A stretch of DNA of 64,000 bases from Rotaria socialis. Taxonomy: Eukaryota > Rotifera > Eurotatoria > Philodinida > Philodinidae. A program made the translations under genes and the position numbers. Numbering within the stretch: position 1 is the stretch's first letter; the number at the start of each line of letters is the position of its first letter. The DNA is taken from assembly GCA_905331475.1 (NCBI GenBank), contig CAJNYU010001597.1, forward strand, positions 1 to 64,000. Direction: 5' to 3'. Below the pieces are notes generated by a model, which was not told where the DNA came from, did not search any database, and saw nothing but the letters and a program-made list of their open reading frames with translations. Of this stretch, positions 44,374 through 57,000 are shown in pieces.

Positions 44374-47300
44374 TTATTTATTTGAATTTGCTTTAAGAAA
44401 ATAAGTTGTCATTCGACTTTTTCCTTTGACATCAATTTCTCCTCGAAGTTCAAATTGATATTTATCTTTTAAAGCTAGAGCAACATATTCAGGTACTTGA
44501 ATTTTTCCTTTCTCTCCAGTTGAGTCCATTCTTGAAGCAACATTAACTGTATCACCCCAAATATCATAAAATAATTTTGTTGTACCAATAACACCAGCTG
44601 TAACAGGTCCAAAGTTAAGACCCATACGAATTTCGAATGCAAAATTTAAAAGTGCCTGATTAAATCGATGCATTGTCTCTTGAAATGCCAATGCAAATTC
44701 AATAAGATCACAAACTGATTCTAAAAGAACAAAAAAAAGAAGTAATTAAGAAATAACTATATTTTACTAATTGAATTTTCATCATTTGAATCCGTTTGTA
44801 AACCAGACGCAGCCATAAATGTTGCTCCGATAGTTTTTATTTTTTCAATATTTGAAAATCTTGGATCAACAAATAATTCTTCAATATCTCCATAGAATTC
44901 ATTTAAAATTCTTGCATAAAACTTTCCACCTTCATATTGTTCTTCATACATAACATGAAAATTAATTAATGAAGCAAAAAGAACAGCAACACATGGATGA
45001 TTACGCGAATATGAACCGCCAAGAAGACGTAATGGTTCAATAACGTGCTCAGGTAAAATATTTCTTAAAAGCCAATCAGCACGTTCACGTTCTTTTTCAA
45101 TTTCATTTCTTTGTTCCGATGATTTATTAATAACATTGTATTCATAACGACGAGATAATTCTATTTGACGATTGATTCCATAATTAATAATTAATGATAT
45201 TAATAAACAGCTAATTATTTTAATTAATATTAATATTTCAATATGATTATTGAAGAATATTATTAATACATAAATTAATATCGATAAAAATGATAATAGT
45301 ATTTTAATTAAATGATTTATAGATGAAAATAATGTTAAATAAGTTGATACAAATAATATAAATGATGATAGTGTTATTAAATAATCCTTTGGTATTATTA
45401 ATAATAAAACTAATGGTGATAATAAATAAAAATATTGAAATAAATTTATTAATATTAAATTATTGGTTAACTTTTTATAATAACGAATAATAATTAGTGC
45501 TAATATTAATTGAATTAATATAAATGTAATCATTATTATTGATAAAAGAATTTGTTTTGGTAAATAAATAAATAATAATAAAAATGATAGAATAGATAAA
45601 AGAATTTCAATTATCAATAATTCATATCGAAGAATCTTTCGAGAAAATGATTTTTCTAATTTATTATCTTTATATTTTAATGTTAAAAAATTTAATGGAA
45701 TATTTAGTTGTTTTTCTTCCGTTTCAATTTTAATGTCAGTTAAATTTTCAACATTTTTATTATTATTTGTTAAACAAACAGGTAAATCATCTTCACTAAT
45801 TGTTGCACGACGAGCTTGTTCAACTTCTTCTAATAATGGACTTGAAACATTCTTTAAATATTTAATTTAATTTAATTTAATTCAATTTCATATAAGAAAA
45901 TTCTTACTACTAATGTTGATTGATTTGATATATAATTTGTATCATTTAATGGAACACTAAGTGATACTCCTGATGCAACAGCAAATGCAGCGGCCGTTGC
46001 TAGTGTCATTTGAGGAGGCTTTCGAGTTATTCGATGACTTAAACGTCGTTTACCAATAAAATATGTTTTGATTTCAACTTAAATATTATTTTTATTATTG
46101 ATTTAAATTAAAAGAAAAATAAACATACGATTCGTTGTTAATTTATATGATGGACCTTGTTCAAATTGGAATTCATCTGATTTAACTAATAAATAGGTTG
46201 ATTCAGTGATATGAACATAACCTAAATATGAAAATAAAAATTGACAAAAACAAATTTAAGAAAAATTGAAGACCTGGTTTTCCAGTTGATTCCATTTTAT
46301 TCGCTAAAGTAACATCATTCGAAAATATATCAAATTTAAATTTTTTTGTTCCAACAATTCCACAATTGACTGAACCCGAATGAACACCAACTCTCATATC
46401 AACTTGTTCATTATTATCTTGATCAAATTCTTCAATAGCATTGATCATAGCTAAACCCATTAGGAGACAAGCTTTACCATGATCTTGACGAGGTTCAGGA
46501 CAACCACTAACACAATAGTAACAATCACCTAGAGTAGCTATTTTTTCACATGACATTTGAACACATAAATCATCAAATCTTCCATATAAATCAGATAATA
46601 ATGAAACTAATTGTGATGCACTTTTATTGGATGACATTTGAGTAAAACCAACAATGTCAGCAAATAAAATCGAAACATTTTCCATTCTTTCAATATGTAA
46701 TGGACGAAAAACAGTCATTTGTAAATCATCTTCACGTTGATTTGATGATGTATTTATATTTTGTAAACGTTCGCGAAAAACATCAAAATCTTCCATGATA
46801 ACTTCAGCATATTTTCTTGGCATTAATGAATCAATCATTTTTGATATTAATGTATGTTCACTTAATAAAGAATTACGAACAATAGCATCTTTTTGTTTGT
46901 TTTTAAAAGGAAGAAGAAAATTTTATTTATTTATTCTAATAATAGAAACAAAATTTACTTTTACATAGTTGATTGTATGCTGAACGAATAGTTGACTCTA
47001 ATAAACGATTTAAATAAATCCCAATTATATTTATTATCAATAATAATATTAAGCCAGTTTGCAATCTTAATATTAATATTGTTACTAATATTGATATCAA
47101 TATTGATAAAGGTAAAAATAAATTTGATATTGTATAAAGTAATATTATTAAAAAATAAATATGACATTCCATTGGATACAAACAAGTTATTATTATCAAT
47201 GGACATAAACATAATAATGATATTATATTTGATAAAATAATATTCCTTACTCTATTTATTATTAGCAATGACAATAGATTTAGACATATTGTTGAACATA

Positions 47301-47562
47301 ATAATGACAAATAGATTAATTTTAAAGAATTTATTTCTAATTTTAAATAGAATATTTCAAATAAATAAAATAATGAATGACTTATTAATATAAAAACTAA
47401 TAAACGATGATTTGATGGATAAATATTTGTTAAATAATTTAAATTATAATTTTTTTCTATTAATTCAGATTCAAATTGAGGATAAAATATTGATTTGAGA
47501 AAGCTTTTATCACGAGAAAAAATATTGCCTGACAAACGACGAGTTTCCATCGCACCAACCAT
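44374..47562 (-). CDS. Membrane adenylyl cyclase, ADCY9-like
   Basis: Makes cAMP from ATP at the plasma membrane. Six exons by splice site and phase: 46965-47562, 46274-46888, 46129-46221, 45908-46077, 44768-45851 and 44374-44720, giving 968 aa. The order is a cytosolic start, six membrane helices, cyclase domain C1, a linker, six membrane helices and cyclase domain C2. C1 has both metal Asp residues ([10 protein letters not shown] and [12 protein letters not shown]) and [19 protein letters not shown]2 has [34 protein letters not shown] and [18 protein letters not shown] with the catalytic Asn and Arg. The SNDV and EGGK features resemble vertebrate type 9 more than types 1-8. It is shorter than ADCY9 because its termini are short. 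All key residues are intact. Confidence 0.93.
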
Positions 47563-50500
47563 TGACTAAAACGACTAACTCTATAGCTACTATCCAAAGA
47601 AACTAAAAACAGATATAGAAAAGAAAAAGAAAACAACGAAATAAATCATTGTATCCATTCGGACGAAGAAAAAAGAAAAAAGAGAAAAGAAAAAAGAAAA
47701 AGAAACAGGAAAGAACAAAAAAAAATATACAGATATAAATATTATTTCTTTTTTTCTAATAAGATTTCATCTTTATTGCATCCATAATAAGTTTATATCG
47801 AACTCAACAATTGTTAATTCTTCTCAATTTAATATACATATATTTATAGATAAAAAAATAAACTAAATAGTTCTGTTTTTTTTCTTTTTCCTCTTCTTAT
47901 CTTTATTCAAGAAAAAAATTGACTTGAAAACATTAATAAATATGTCAAAAATAATACTTTAACATTCTTCAATGTTTTTATCAAAATTTCAAATGAGAAA
48001 ATTCATTAGAAAATTCAAGAATCAAATAATATGATGATCATAACAAAAAAAGATTATATTAACAAATGAAACAAATAAAAAACTCATTAACGTCAAACAT
48101 TTTGTCATTGATTGATAGATTTAATTGTTCGAAGAAAAAGAAACTATTTTGCTTATTATTTTTATCACGAACCTTAATCGTGAGTAAATAAGATTTTCAG
48201 ACATTGAAAAATTAAAAAAAGAAAGATATGGAAAATATTCTTTGAATATCAAAAATTGAATTTCAAATATAGAAAATTCATAAAAAATAAAATTTTGCGA
48301 ATTCGTCGAATTCGAATGGACGATTTTGTCAATAGAAAACCATGACAGAAGCATCGATAAATTTTTATTGGCCAATACGTACTCCACTATGAAGGAAATG
48401 AGGCTTGATTGATTGATCAATTCATATTTATTCAACGTAGATCACTGATATTTATAAGAAACTTTTTCAACAAAATTGAATCAATATTACTTTAGAAAAT
48501 TAAAATTATATTCAAGTTTTTTTTTTCAATAATTTAACTTCGACTTTTTGTTGAAATATCTGAGAAAATAAATAATTCTTAGTTTTCTCTTATTTTGCAA
48601 TGCAATGCAAATTGATAAAATGTTTAATAGATATTTTCAATGTAAAAAGAAAAAAAGAGAAAACCATCAATTAATGTTTTCTGATCAACATGCAAACAAA
48701 TTGAATTGACTTTTATCGAACTGTAGAAAATAAAAATCAATGAATGTAAAAGAACTTTTCTAAATCACTTTGTGTTTTCATTTTCATCGATTTATTTGAT
48801 CAGTTCACAGATTTAATTAATAATAATCGAATTTTTCCTAGGTTTCATGTTTTCATGACTCATGACATATTTATAACGAATTGTGATCAAAATAAATAAT
48901 TATTCAAATATTATTTCAGCAAATCTAGAATCGAAAAATATCTTTTACTTGGTATAGAACAAAAAAGAAACGAAATCAAACATATATTAACTCTTCGTAT
49001 TCATTCATCTGTTTTAATTTCGAATGAAATACTCGTTGTATTTATATATGAATGTTCAATGTCATTTATAATTCTATTCTATATTTTAACCGAGTATTAG
49101 TAATAATCTAAAAGCTTTGATTGAATCTTTGAACAAAGTATATATCAAATCGAAGATAATTCAATTTAATCAAGTTGTTCGTCTCGATGAATGCTTAGTT
49201 GAAATTTATTATTTTATAGACTTTAACTAGCGACAGATATTTTCTTGTTCTTTATGGATCATTCGTTACTTCTAATAGACATATGAGAGAGCAAGAAAGA
49301 AAAGTAGATGTAAAATTTCCAAGGGTTTTGACTGACAAAAAACCTGCAGGTTATGCTCAAGATAGACAATCTTTTACGGTGTAATCATAATATTAACAAG
49401 ATTATTTCTAATCATCATTTTCTCTCACGATGTATCATCTCTGATTTTCTATAAATGTGAATATTTAAAATAATAAAGTCATACAATGAATATTTACAAA
49501 AAAACTACTTTACATTTGTTCACGAAGATAAGTAGTTTTGTCAAATTTTAGTACACCAATACATTTATGGCACGAAGTACAAGTAAAATTCCATCTTGAT
49601 TACTCAATCGACTTTAGACTAATTCTATTCATATTCTCATTTCATATCTGTTTTATTACTTGTTTCTTAAATATGCTTTTTCCTAATTTTTATTTCGAAA
49701 ATTGCTACACGGAGAAAGAACAAGTTGAGATCTACTTAGTCAATAATTAAGTCTACATTCAACTTAGAAAATTTCCACATTATCGTATTCGAAAAAAGAC
49801 TTCCCAAATCTATATTTTATATCTGATTGATATGATCGTTGAAGATTATCCTATTAATTGTAATCTATCATAATATTGTTATCTGATCAACAAAAAAATG
49901 ATAAAATATACATTTAAAACATATTAGTTTATATATATAATTAAGTTTTGAATTGAAATCGATAATAATGACTTTCTTTCTCGGAACTCAACATTCAATA
50001 ATATATGTTCATAGAAAAAATTCATTGAAAAGGATCATAAACCACTGATTTTGCTTCCATGCAATAGATAGAAAATGAGATAGTAGTTGAATAATTTAAA
50101 AAAAAAATAATAACAAAATTCTGTGTGAGAATAAAACTAGTTATTTTACCAGTGAAATCATTTCTCGAAAAGAATACAAATTTGTTTTTATATCTTTACT
50201 TAAAAAAAGTTTCTTTGCAATTTTTTCTATAGTTTTCCTTTCAACCAATTAATAATCATTGAACGTTCTTGTCAAAGCGGAAAAATCTTCATAAAAGTCT
50301 GCTGTTAGTTAACAATAGTCGTTGACCTTGATCTACTAAAAACGAGAAACTTTTATAAAAAATTATTGGAGTAAAATCTATTTATCTTGGAGACAAAATA
50401 CAATCATGTTTCTTAATACAAAAATCGTATGACTAAATTTAGGCCATTTAATTAATAATTATCTTCAATGAAAAATAAGTTATTCGCCGATTCGAGCTAA

Positions 50501-51618
50501 TCAACGCGCCTGTTTAAAATATCTTCTTTGTTTTGTGAATAAATGATAAATCTATAGTGATATTCGATCAATTTTATTCTGGATCTTTTTAAACATTTCG
50601 ATTAGTGATGAAGTTTACCTAATGACAAGAATAAATCGAGCAAAAGACAGTATCAAAAAAAAATATTTACTGTAGATTTACCATGTGTTTTTCTTCTCTC
50701 GATTCATACTATTCAGATTGGCATCAGCATTACTGATATTTTGAATATATCGACTAAATATCAGTGACTATCAGTTTTTCACAACGATATAATTTGTTAC
50801 CAACTGATAGATTTTATCTATTCTTATTGGAACTAATTATTTAACACAGCTGCAAGGCATCTCAACCTAGACAACGGATGCTGCTACAGATGGAAAGATA
50901 AGATGGTTTTCATCGTCGAAGTTTTCTTAACATCTGAGCATTTTCAACGTTATCAAAATCAGCTATTGGTACTCAATGATAATTGACTAAAAATAATTCT
51001 AACAGTGACTTTAAAATATCTAGATGAGAGATCTCTTGTATAAATCGACATCAGTTTCTAATATCAAGTTTAGCATAAAGAGATTCATTCAAAATATTCG
51101 AAGATTCTCATTCTCGGATGAAAAAATGTCAATCAATATTAGAGACTAAAATTTCAAGAATGATTGAAAAGATATTCGTTAAGAAACTTTTAGACTCATA
51201 TTTCTTAATTATAGAAACCATGAGAACCATTAAAAATGAGCTCAATAAACAACTTTTCGTTCCTTCAAATAGTGTTTATAATGCAAAAAAAAACAAAGAT
51301 CGCGGAAAATCACCCGGTCTACTGAACCGGTTCCAACCATGATTTTAATTATACTTCAAATGAAATTAACTTTGATGCTGGGACTTCAAAAAATACCAAT
51401 TCGCTTGCTAATTGTAATTATCGTCAAAGATATGAAAAATACAATTGAAAAACATGCTCACTTTTGTACAGAAATTTATTTTTCTGTTGTTTTTCAATGA
51501 AATTAGTATGCTACTATTAGTGACTTAGATGCTTCTCACTCTGAACCGTATAAAATTAGAGAAAAAATATCAGATTCCAGTATTTCAGGATTTTTCGTAT
51601 TCTCATTGTATCCTGAAT
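47563..51618. other. Intergenic, AT-rich (4 kb)
   Basis: No supportable gene or RNA. Open frames here (48121, 49538, 51118) have intergenic-like composition and no motif. Purine-rich (GAAAA)n tracts lie just upstream of the cyclase gene (47670-47730). Confidence 0.45.
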
Positions 51619-51626
51619 AGATAAAT

Positions 51627-51909
51627 CAGTGGCGGATTTAGGGGGGTGGCGACCGCCACCCCCCTTCGAAATTTTTGTTAACTATATTTCATATCTTCTT
51701 GTTTCCAACAACTGTATCATTTTCGATGTATTCAAACAGTGGTGGATCTACCAGTTAGGCTACCCGGCGATCGCCACTCCCCTTAAGAATTTTTTTCGGT
51801 TTCCCCCAGCAGAAATGAAACAGAAAATAGTAGTTCTGTCTGAAATAGACTTTAAAAACCGTTTTTTGGCCAGGAGCACCATCCCCCATATTTTCTGGAT
51901 CCGCCACTG
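51627..51909. mobile_element. hAT MITE (283 bp)
   Basis: A perfect 8-bp duplication agataaat lies at 51619-51626 and 51910-51917. Ends are cagtggcggatttag and, reversed, cagtggcggatccag, a classical hAT terminus. An internal degenerate copy of the left end (cagtggtggatcta at 51737) suggests an earlier nested or tandem event. No coding capacity for transposase. Confidence 0.95.
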
Positions 51910-51917
51910 AGATAAAT

Positions 51918-52497
51918 ATCATTGAAGTATTATAAAACATACGATACCAATACAGAGAATATTCAGATTCAGGCTGACTTTTATCTTAGATAATAAGTGA
52001 TGATGTACACGATAGTGAAAAAGATAAAAATACTCTTTTTAGAATTTCAGTGCAAACTATTCAACAAACATGGTTTCATCCTCGGCAAAGGAAAATTGGT
52101 TTAAGAGCACAAGTCAAATTTTCTAATCGTTTGCGAGTTTTTGGGATGTATAATATTTACATCGACTCGAAAATACATTAGTTTCAGTTGAAAATATACT
52201 CCATTCTAACCAACCTCCTATTTTTTCATAGATGTCGTTCAAAAGAAAACATTTTATAAAAACAATGATAACATTTCAGTTAAAATTTTAAAAGGAAAAA
52301 ATAATTTGTTTTAATTTCAAAACGATTTCGAAGAAATTAGATGAAAACTAAATCAATAAATGAATGATTGATTGAACGAAAAGAAACATATGTTGATTAT
52401 ATGAAAAAGTTTTTTTTTTAATGTGAACGTTCATTGGATGAACTTGTGACCTTGTATAAGACAAAGTAATAGTGACGAAGAAGTAAATCTGTGAAAA
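51918..52497. promoter_or_regulatory. Upstream region of the gene at 52498
   Basis: AT-rich, with no confident promoter motif. Confidence 0.3.
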
Positions 52498-53133
52498 ATG
52501 GCACCAACACGTGGAGCACGTAAATCGGAAACAGCGGCTGCATCATCATTATCAATCGAAAATCAACTACTAGCTGATATAGATGAATCAATAAATTTTG
52601 ATGATGACGAAAATCAAACAAAAGACGATGGAGATTCAAATGAATGTTCATTTGATCCATTTTCAACTAAACAATTTCAATCGAAAAGACGACGTGGATT
52701 TCGTAAAAAACCTCGACCATTTAGCGAAGATGATATTGAAGCATTACAACAATTATCATGTGCTAAAGCATTTTCAAAATTTCATTCTCGAATTAAAAGA
52801 GAAGCTGAAACAGATGAATCGATTGGAGATTATCTTAAAGCTTGTGCTTTATTAGCAACGAAATTACGTCATTGTAAAAATGAATTTTTAGAAGGTGATA
52901 ATGCTGATCAACAAATTGAAAGTTATTATAAAGATCGTATTGAAGAATATTCAACATTATCAAAACAAGAATTTTTAAATTTAGCTGAACGTTATAAATC
53001 TGATATTCATCATACAATTGATAAATGGCTTAAAAAGCGAAGTAAATCACGATCGCATGCAAAAAAAAATAATCCAGGAGAATATAAGCGTAATATGCTG
53101 TCAGATGCTCTTCAAGCTCTTGCTAACAAATAG
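52498..53133 (+). CDS. Uncharacterised charged protein, 211 aa
   Basis: I do not recognise the family. It is a single intact exon from MAPTRGARKSETAAAS. There is an acidic stretch (INFDDDENQTKDDGD, about 32-47), a basic cluster (SKRRRGFRKKPRPF), then predicted helices with LSCAKAFSKFHSRIK and ACALLATKLRHCKNEF. A very basic tail, WLKKRSKSRSHAKKNN, looks like a nuclear localisation signal. There is no signal peptide or membrane segment. It is probably nuclear. Codon use is typical of the window. Confidence 0.75.
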   Translation: MAPTRGARKSETAAASSLSIENQLLADIDESINFDDDENQTKDDGDSNECSFDPFSTKQFQSKRRRGFRKKPRPFSEDDIEALQQLSCAKAFSKFHSRIKREAETDESIGDYLKACALLATKLRHCKNEFLEGDNADQQIESYYKDRIEEYSTLSKQEFLNLAERYKSDIHHTIDKWLKKRSKSRSHAKKNNPGEYKRNMLSDALQALANK

Positions 53134-53169
53134 CTTTTTCTCGCTTTTTTTGTCTTTTTCTTCTTCTTT

Positions 53170-53454
53170 TTGGAAATAAAAAAACGTTTTTTTCAGATGA
53201 ATTTTCATTTTTTTAATATTTATTCCATTTATCCCGAATCAGGAGATGATCAAATGTATGGATCAACGAAAGATAATCCATGGCCAAAATGTTCACCTGC
53301 ATCGTTACGTGACCAATCAACTATTTTAATAAGACGAACAATACCATGGAGACAACGTAGTTCACTTCCAGTACCTCAACATATTCAATTTATTATTGAT
53401 GATTTTCCATCTGGGCTTCAACCTCTTTTACATTTTCATTTTCATAAAAAATAA
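53170..53454 (+). CDS. Possible small gene or 3' exon, hypothetical
   Basis: An open frame of 94 codons. The well-formed part begins at MYGSTKDNPWPKCSP (53254) and reads PASLRDQSTILIRRTIPWRQ to the end, with balanced composition unlike random AT-rich frames. Upstream cag sites (53194-53196, 53240-53242) could be splice acceptors, so it may be a terminal exon or a short independent protein. No domain is recognised. Confidence 0.4.
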   Translation: MEIKKRFFQMNFHFFNIYSIYPESGDDQMYGSTKDNPWPKCSPASLRDQSTILIRRTIPWRQRSSLPVPQHIQFIIDDFPSGLQPLLHFHFHKK

Positions 53455-53651
53455 TTTTCCTTTTATTTCTAAATTAAATTTATTTCAATGCCAAATTTCT
53501 TTTTCTTTTTTCTTCTTTTAGAGAAAATATTTTATCACCGTATAAACAATGTTTACTTTAGTTTTCTTTTTCTCTTTCTGCCCATAGTTTTCTTCAGTTA
53601 AACTGATTGAAATCTAGAAGGAGGTTGTTGTTTAGTAAATTAACATATTCA

Positions 53652-54886
53652 ATGGCTGATGATCAAACAGATGAGATTTTATCTCGTCTTCGAGGTATAT
53701 CATCAGATGAAAAAAGTGAAATCGGAAAAATGAAATGTAGAATAGATGATCAAGCTCGTCTTATAATGATGTTAAAAAAAAGAAATGATGAATATATTCT
53801 AGCAAATATGGCATTGGATAAACATTCAATCGAATTAGAAAGACAAATTGAAGATTTACGTGATCAATTAGAAGAAGACGAAAGAATGAAATACAAGATA
53901 GAAGAATTGAGACAAACTATTGAACAATTGAAAACATCGAATGTTCAATGGGAATTAAAAGAACAAGAATTCAATAAAAGATTTTTATTTCAAAATGATA
54001 AATATGAAAATGTTCAACAAGAATTATTATCTTTTAAAAATAAAATTCAAACATTAGAAAAATTATTAGAGTTTGTAATTTTATTAAAATTTTGTATTTA
54101 ATCTATTCTATTCTATTAGAGAATCATATGAAAATATTGATCGTTTAAAAAATGATTCAAAAAAACAATTAAATCAAAAAGAAAATCTAATTGATAATCA
54201 AACAATTCAAATGAATCAATTTCAAACACAACGAAAAAGTTTCTGTTCTTTTTTATTTTATTTTATTTTATATTTTACAATCTTTTCTTTTCTCTTCTGT
54301 GAAGATCTTGAACAAATAGTAGAAGAAAAAGAAAAAGCTATTCAACAAATCGAACAACGTCATTTAAATGATCTTGATCAATTAAAAAGCAATAAAACAT
54401 CATTAGAAAAACAAATAAAACAGCTTGAACAGCGTCTTCAGGTAGTTCGATCTTCATTTTTTTCTCTTTATTTTAATTTTATTATTATTATTAGGAATAT
54501 TTAACTAATGAAGAAAAACTTCGTCAAAAATTAACTAAAACAGAACATTTGTTAAACGAAGCTAATCAAAGATTTATGTAAGATAAAACCAAGAAAAAAA
54601 AGGAAAATTTTATTTAAAAAAGCGAATATTTTCTTTTAGAAATGAAGAAGAACGTATTAATTGTGATGTTCGAGTTGAAAAACTTCAATTGAAACTTATT
54701 GAAAGTCAACAAAAAATAGAAAATATTGAACAGGTTTATCTAATTCTTTTTTTTGCTACGATTTTTAAAAATTTGATTACTTTTCAGGAATTTCTCGGTT
54801 ATAAAAATTATACAACAACTTTATTAAATAAAGAAAAACATTTAAATGAAAGATTACAACAATTAATTAGTGGAAAGACATCATAA
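53652..54886 (+). CDS. Coiled-coil protein, CCDC89-like
   Basis: Six exons: 53652-54070, 54120-54238, 54305-54441, 54495-54577, 54640-54733 and 54788-54886. All introns are 49-66 bp and the phases agree; the sum of 951 nt gives 316 aa. It is almost entirely heptad coiled coil rich in Glu, Gln, Lys and Leu. The start region ILSRLRGISSDEKSEIGKMK followed by CRIDDQARLIMMLKKRND resembles the conserved N-terminal part of CCDC89 (a cilia/testis-associated animal protein), though I could not run a search. Bdelloids are heavily ciliated, which would fit. I chose Met at 53652 (MADDQTDEI) rather than 53607, because the upstream 15 residues are basic and unconserved-looking. Confidence 0.75.
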
Positions 54887-54993
54887 ATAGCTTTTTTTCT
54901 TATCGTTTTTTTGGATTCTTTTCTTCTTCTTTTTCTGCTTTTATTTGTTTCTTCTTTTTTTAAATGTTAACATTACGAAAAGAAAAAAAGTGA

Positions 54994-54997
<4 letters not shown>

Positions 54998-55033
<36 letters not shown>
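54998..55033. repeat. (GA)n microsatellite
   Basis: About 18 uninterrupted GA units, 83 bp before the next start codon. Confidence 0.95.
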
Positions 55034-55035
<2 letters not shown>

Positions 55036-55115
55036 AAGAAAAGTATCTCAATTGAATTTGAATAAAATGAAATTGCATAAAACAAAAGTTGTTGATTGAA
55101 GTGAAGTAAGTTAAC

Positions 55116-55661
55116 ATGTCGTCGAATTCATTGATATTCGTATGGTTAGATAAACGTATGGGATATTTACCAGGCGGAAATGAACAATTAAAAGATAAAT
55201 TTCGAAAAATTCTTTCACCACTTCGTCAATTTGATAAGCCAACATCATGTTATGATTTTCTTCGAGATTCAACAAAAGATAAAAAAGTTTTCTTTTTAAC
55301 AACAAATATTTTTGCTGAAGAAGACTTTCTTCGTCAAATAGCATTGATAAAAAATGTTCACTTTATTTATATTTATGATCAAGAAAATAAACAATTTACA
55401 ACAAATGATAAAAATCTTCTAGAAAAAATGGGTTCGAAACGTCTTATTCATTTTGATGAAATTCTTTATGAACAATTAATTTATGATTTAATTCAATTAT
55501 ATAAAAATCAAGCAGAACAACTTGTTAAAGATAAACAAAATAAAGAGGCGAAACAATTATTTGAATATTCTTTACAATTAATTGATACTGTTGAAGAGCA
55601 AAATCAAGATTTACAAACAGTTCAACAAGATTTATTTGAGAAAATTCAACAAATTAAATAA
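55116..55661 (+). CDS. WLD-type N-terminal-domain protein (bdelloid TPR/ART-associated)
   Basis: Single exon, 181 aa. The layout SLIFVWLDKRMG, then SCYDFLRDSTKDKKVFFLTT and KNVHFIYIYDQENK, followed by a helical QLYKNQAEQLVKDKQNKEAK, matches the N-terminal domain that I know from many bdelloid proteins. In those it is followed by kinesin-light-chain TPRs or ADP-ribosyltransferase domains (WLD, then CxDFL, then KVFxIxSG, then IYIF). Here the usual downstream catalytic or TPR part is absent and only one TPR-like helical pair remains (QLFEYSLQLIDTVEE). The function is unknown. It could be a compact family member or a 5' fragment of a former longer gene, but its stop is clean and the frame is intact. 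Confidence 0.65.
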   Translation: MSSNSLIFVWLDKRMGYLPGGNEQLKDKFRKILSPLRQFDKPTSCYDFLRDSTKDKKVFFLTTNIFAEEDFLRQIALIKNVHFIYIYDQENKQFTTNDKNLLEKMGSKRLIHFDEILYEQLIYDLIQLYKNQAEQLVKDKQNKEAKQLFEYSLQLIDTVEEQNQDLQTVQQDLFEKIQQIK

Positions 55662-57000
55662 AAATTAATTTTTTCTTCATCGATCTATTGAATAAGAAAA
55701 AAAACAATTCAAAAATCTTTTAATTTGTTATTTCCTTTTGTATTTTATTAATCAAAATATTCACGCTTTGTTTTTGTTTCATTAAATAAGTTTGATTTTG
55801 AAGCGCGTATTTGGCTTTTTTTAAAATTTCTTATACTACATTACAAATCGAGTCAATACTACTTTTGATCCTTCGTGTAATTATTGAACAATTGATTACT
55901 TATATATTACAATTGTCCATAATGAATACAATGACAGAGTACATTAAGAGAACACAGTAAATGTTGTGTATGACTGCCTTTTGACAAATTTTAAATGTAT
56001 TCAGAAAACAGGTTAAGTTATTTCTAGCGCACCTTTCCATGAATTTCGCTTTTTTTCCTTGTGTTCTTGTCTTAAGAATCTCAATGCGTCTTCTAATTAT
56101 GTATATTCATATTAGTTATCTTCTGTAGTCGAACAATATGAAATTAAGTACATGAATTTTGAAAAAAAATGAGATATTACCACCTCGTCAAGTTAATTTT
56201 TGCATCTTCAAGAAAAACATGTTCCTTTTTAACATCGTCCAAACTTTCGATAAACAATGAAGATAATTTTTGAGAAATTCTCGATTTTGAGCTCATCAAT
56301 CAGAGAAGATTTGCTTAGAGCAAGATGCCATACTAGAAAAATTGTATAATAAACAGAAGCTCAAGATCAAAAACAAAAATCTTGCAGAGACCTCGCGTAC
56401 ATTTGTTATGTGTCGATATTGAAAGCCTAAAATAAAACTAATAAACGATAATATTGAAAAGAAATCAAACCATATAATAATATTAAATTCATAATCATAA
56501 TTATATTTATTTTAATTAATAATGGTAGAAGAAACTCATGTGTACTTCATCCATATAGTCTTTACTTTCGAAAGTTTCGTTTGTAAAATAAAGTAAATAT
56601 TAAAAAAAAATACCTTTGTTTTTGGATTCTGCCGTCTCGATAGAGATCTATTGAACGAAAAGCAAATGAATAGAAGAGAATTATTTCGTGTATCCATCTT
56701 AATCACTTTTCATTAGAATAAAAACTAATCATAAACATTGAAAAACCTTTTCTAACATTTATGCACATACGTCATACTTGGTACTAATTAAAGTTCAGTG
56801 TTGAGCTTGCAAATTTCAGTATAGAAATCTCTCGATGTGCCTGGTACAATAAAATTGAAAATTAAACCTTGAAAATTATCCGTTAAATTAAATTCAACTT
56901 TCAAGTTTGCCACTATTGAATATTAGATAGGAGTAGGAAGTAGAAGTAGGTATAATTTTCACAGCATTATCATTGTGTAATATAAAACCATTTCAAGAAA
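55662..57000. other. Intergenic
   Basis: AT-rich. The part at 56790-57000 may be the decayed 3' end of the minus-strand relic described next (a VEFNLTDNFQGLIFNF-like frame, ending CKLNTEL and stop). Confidence 0.35.

Noticed and set aside
46961..47240. Frames on both strands over the first cyclase membrane domain
   Set aside because: Shadows of the adenylyl cyclase exon, which has homologous domains and consistent phases.
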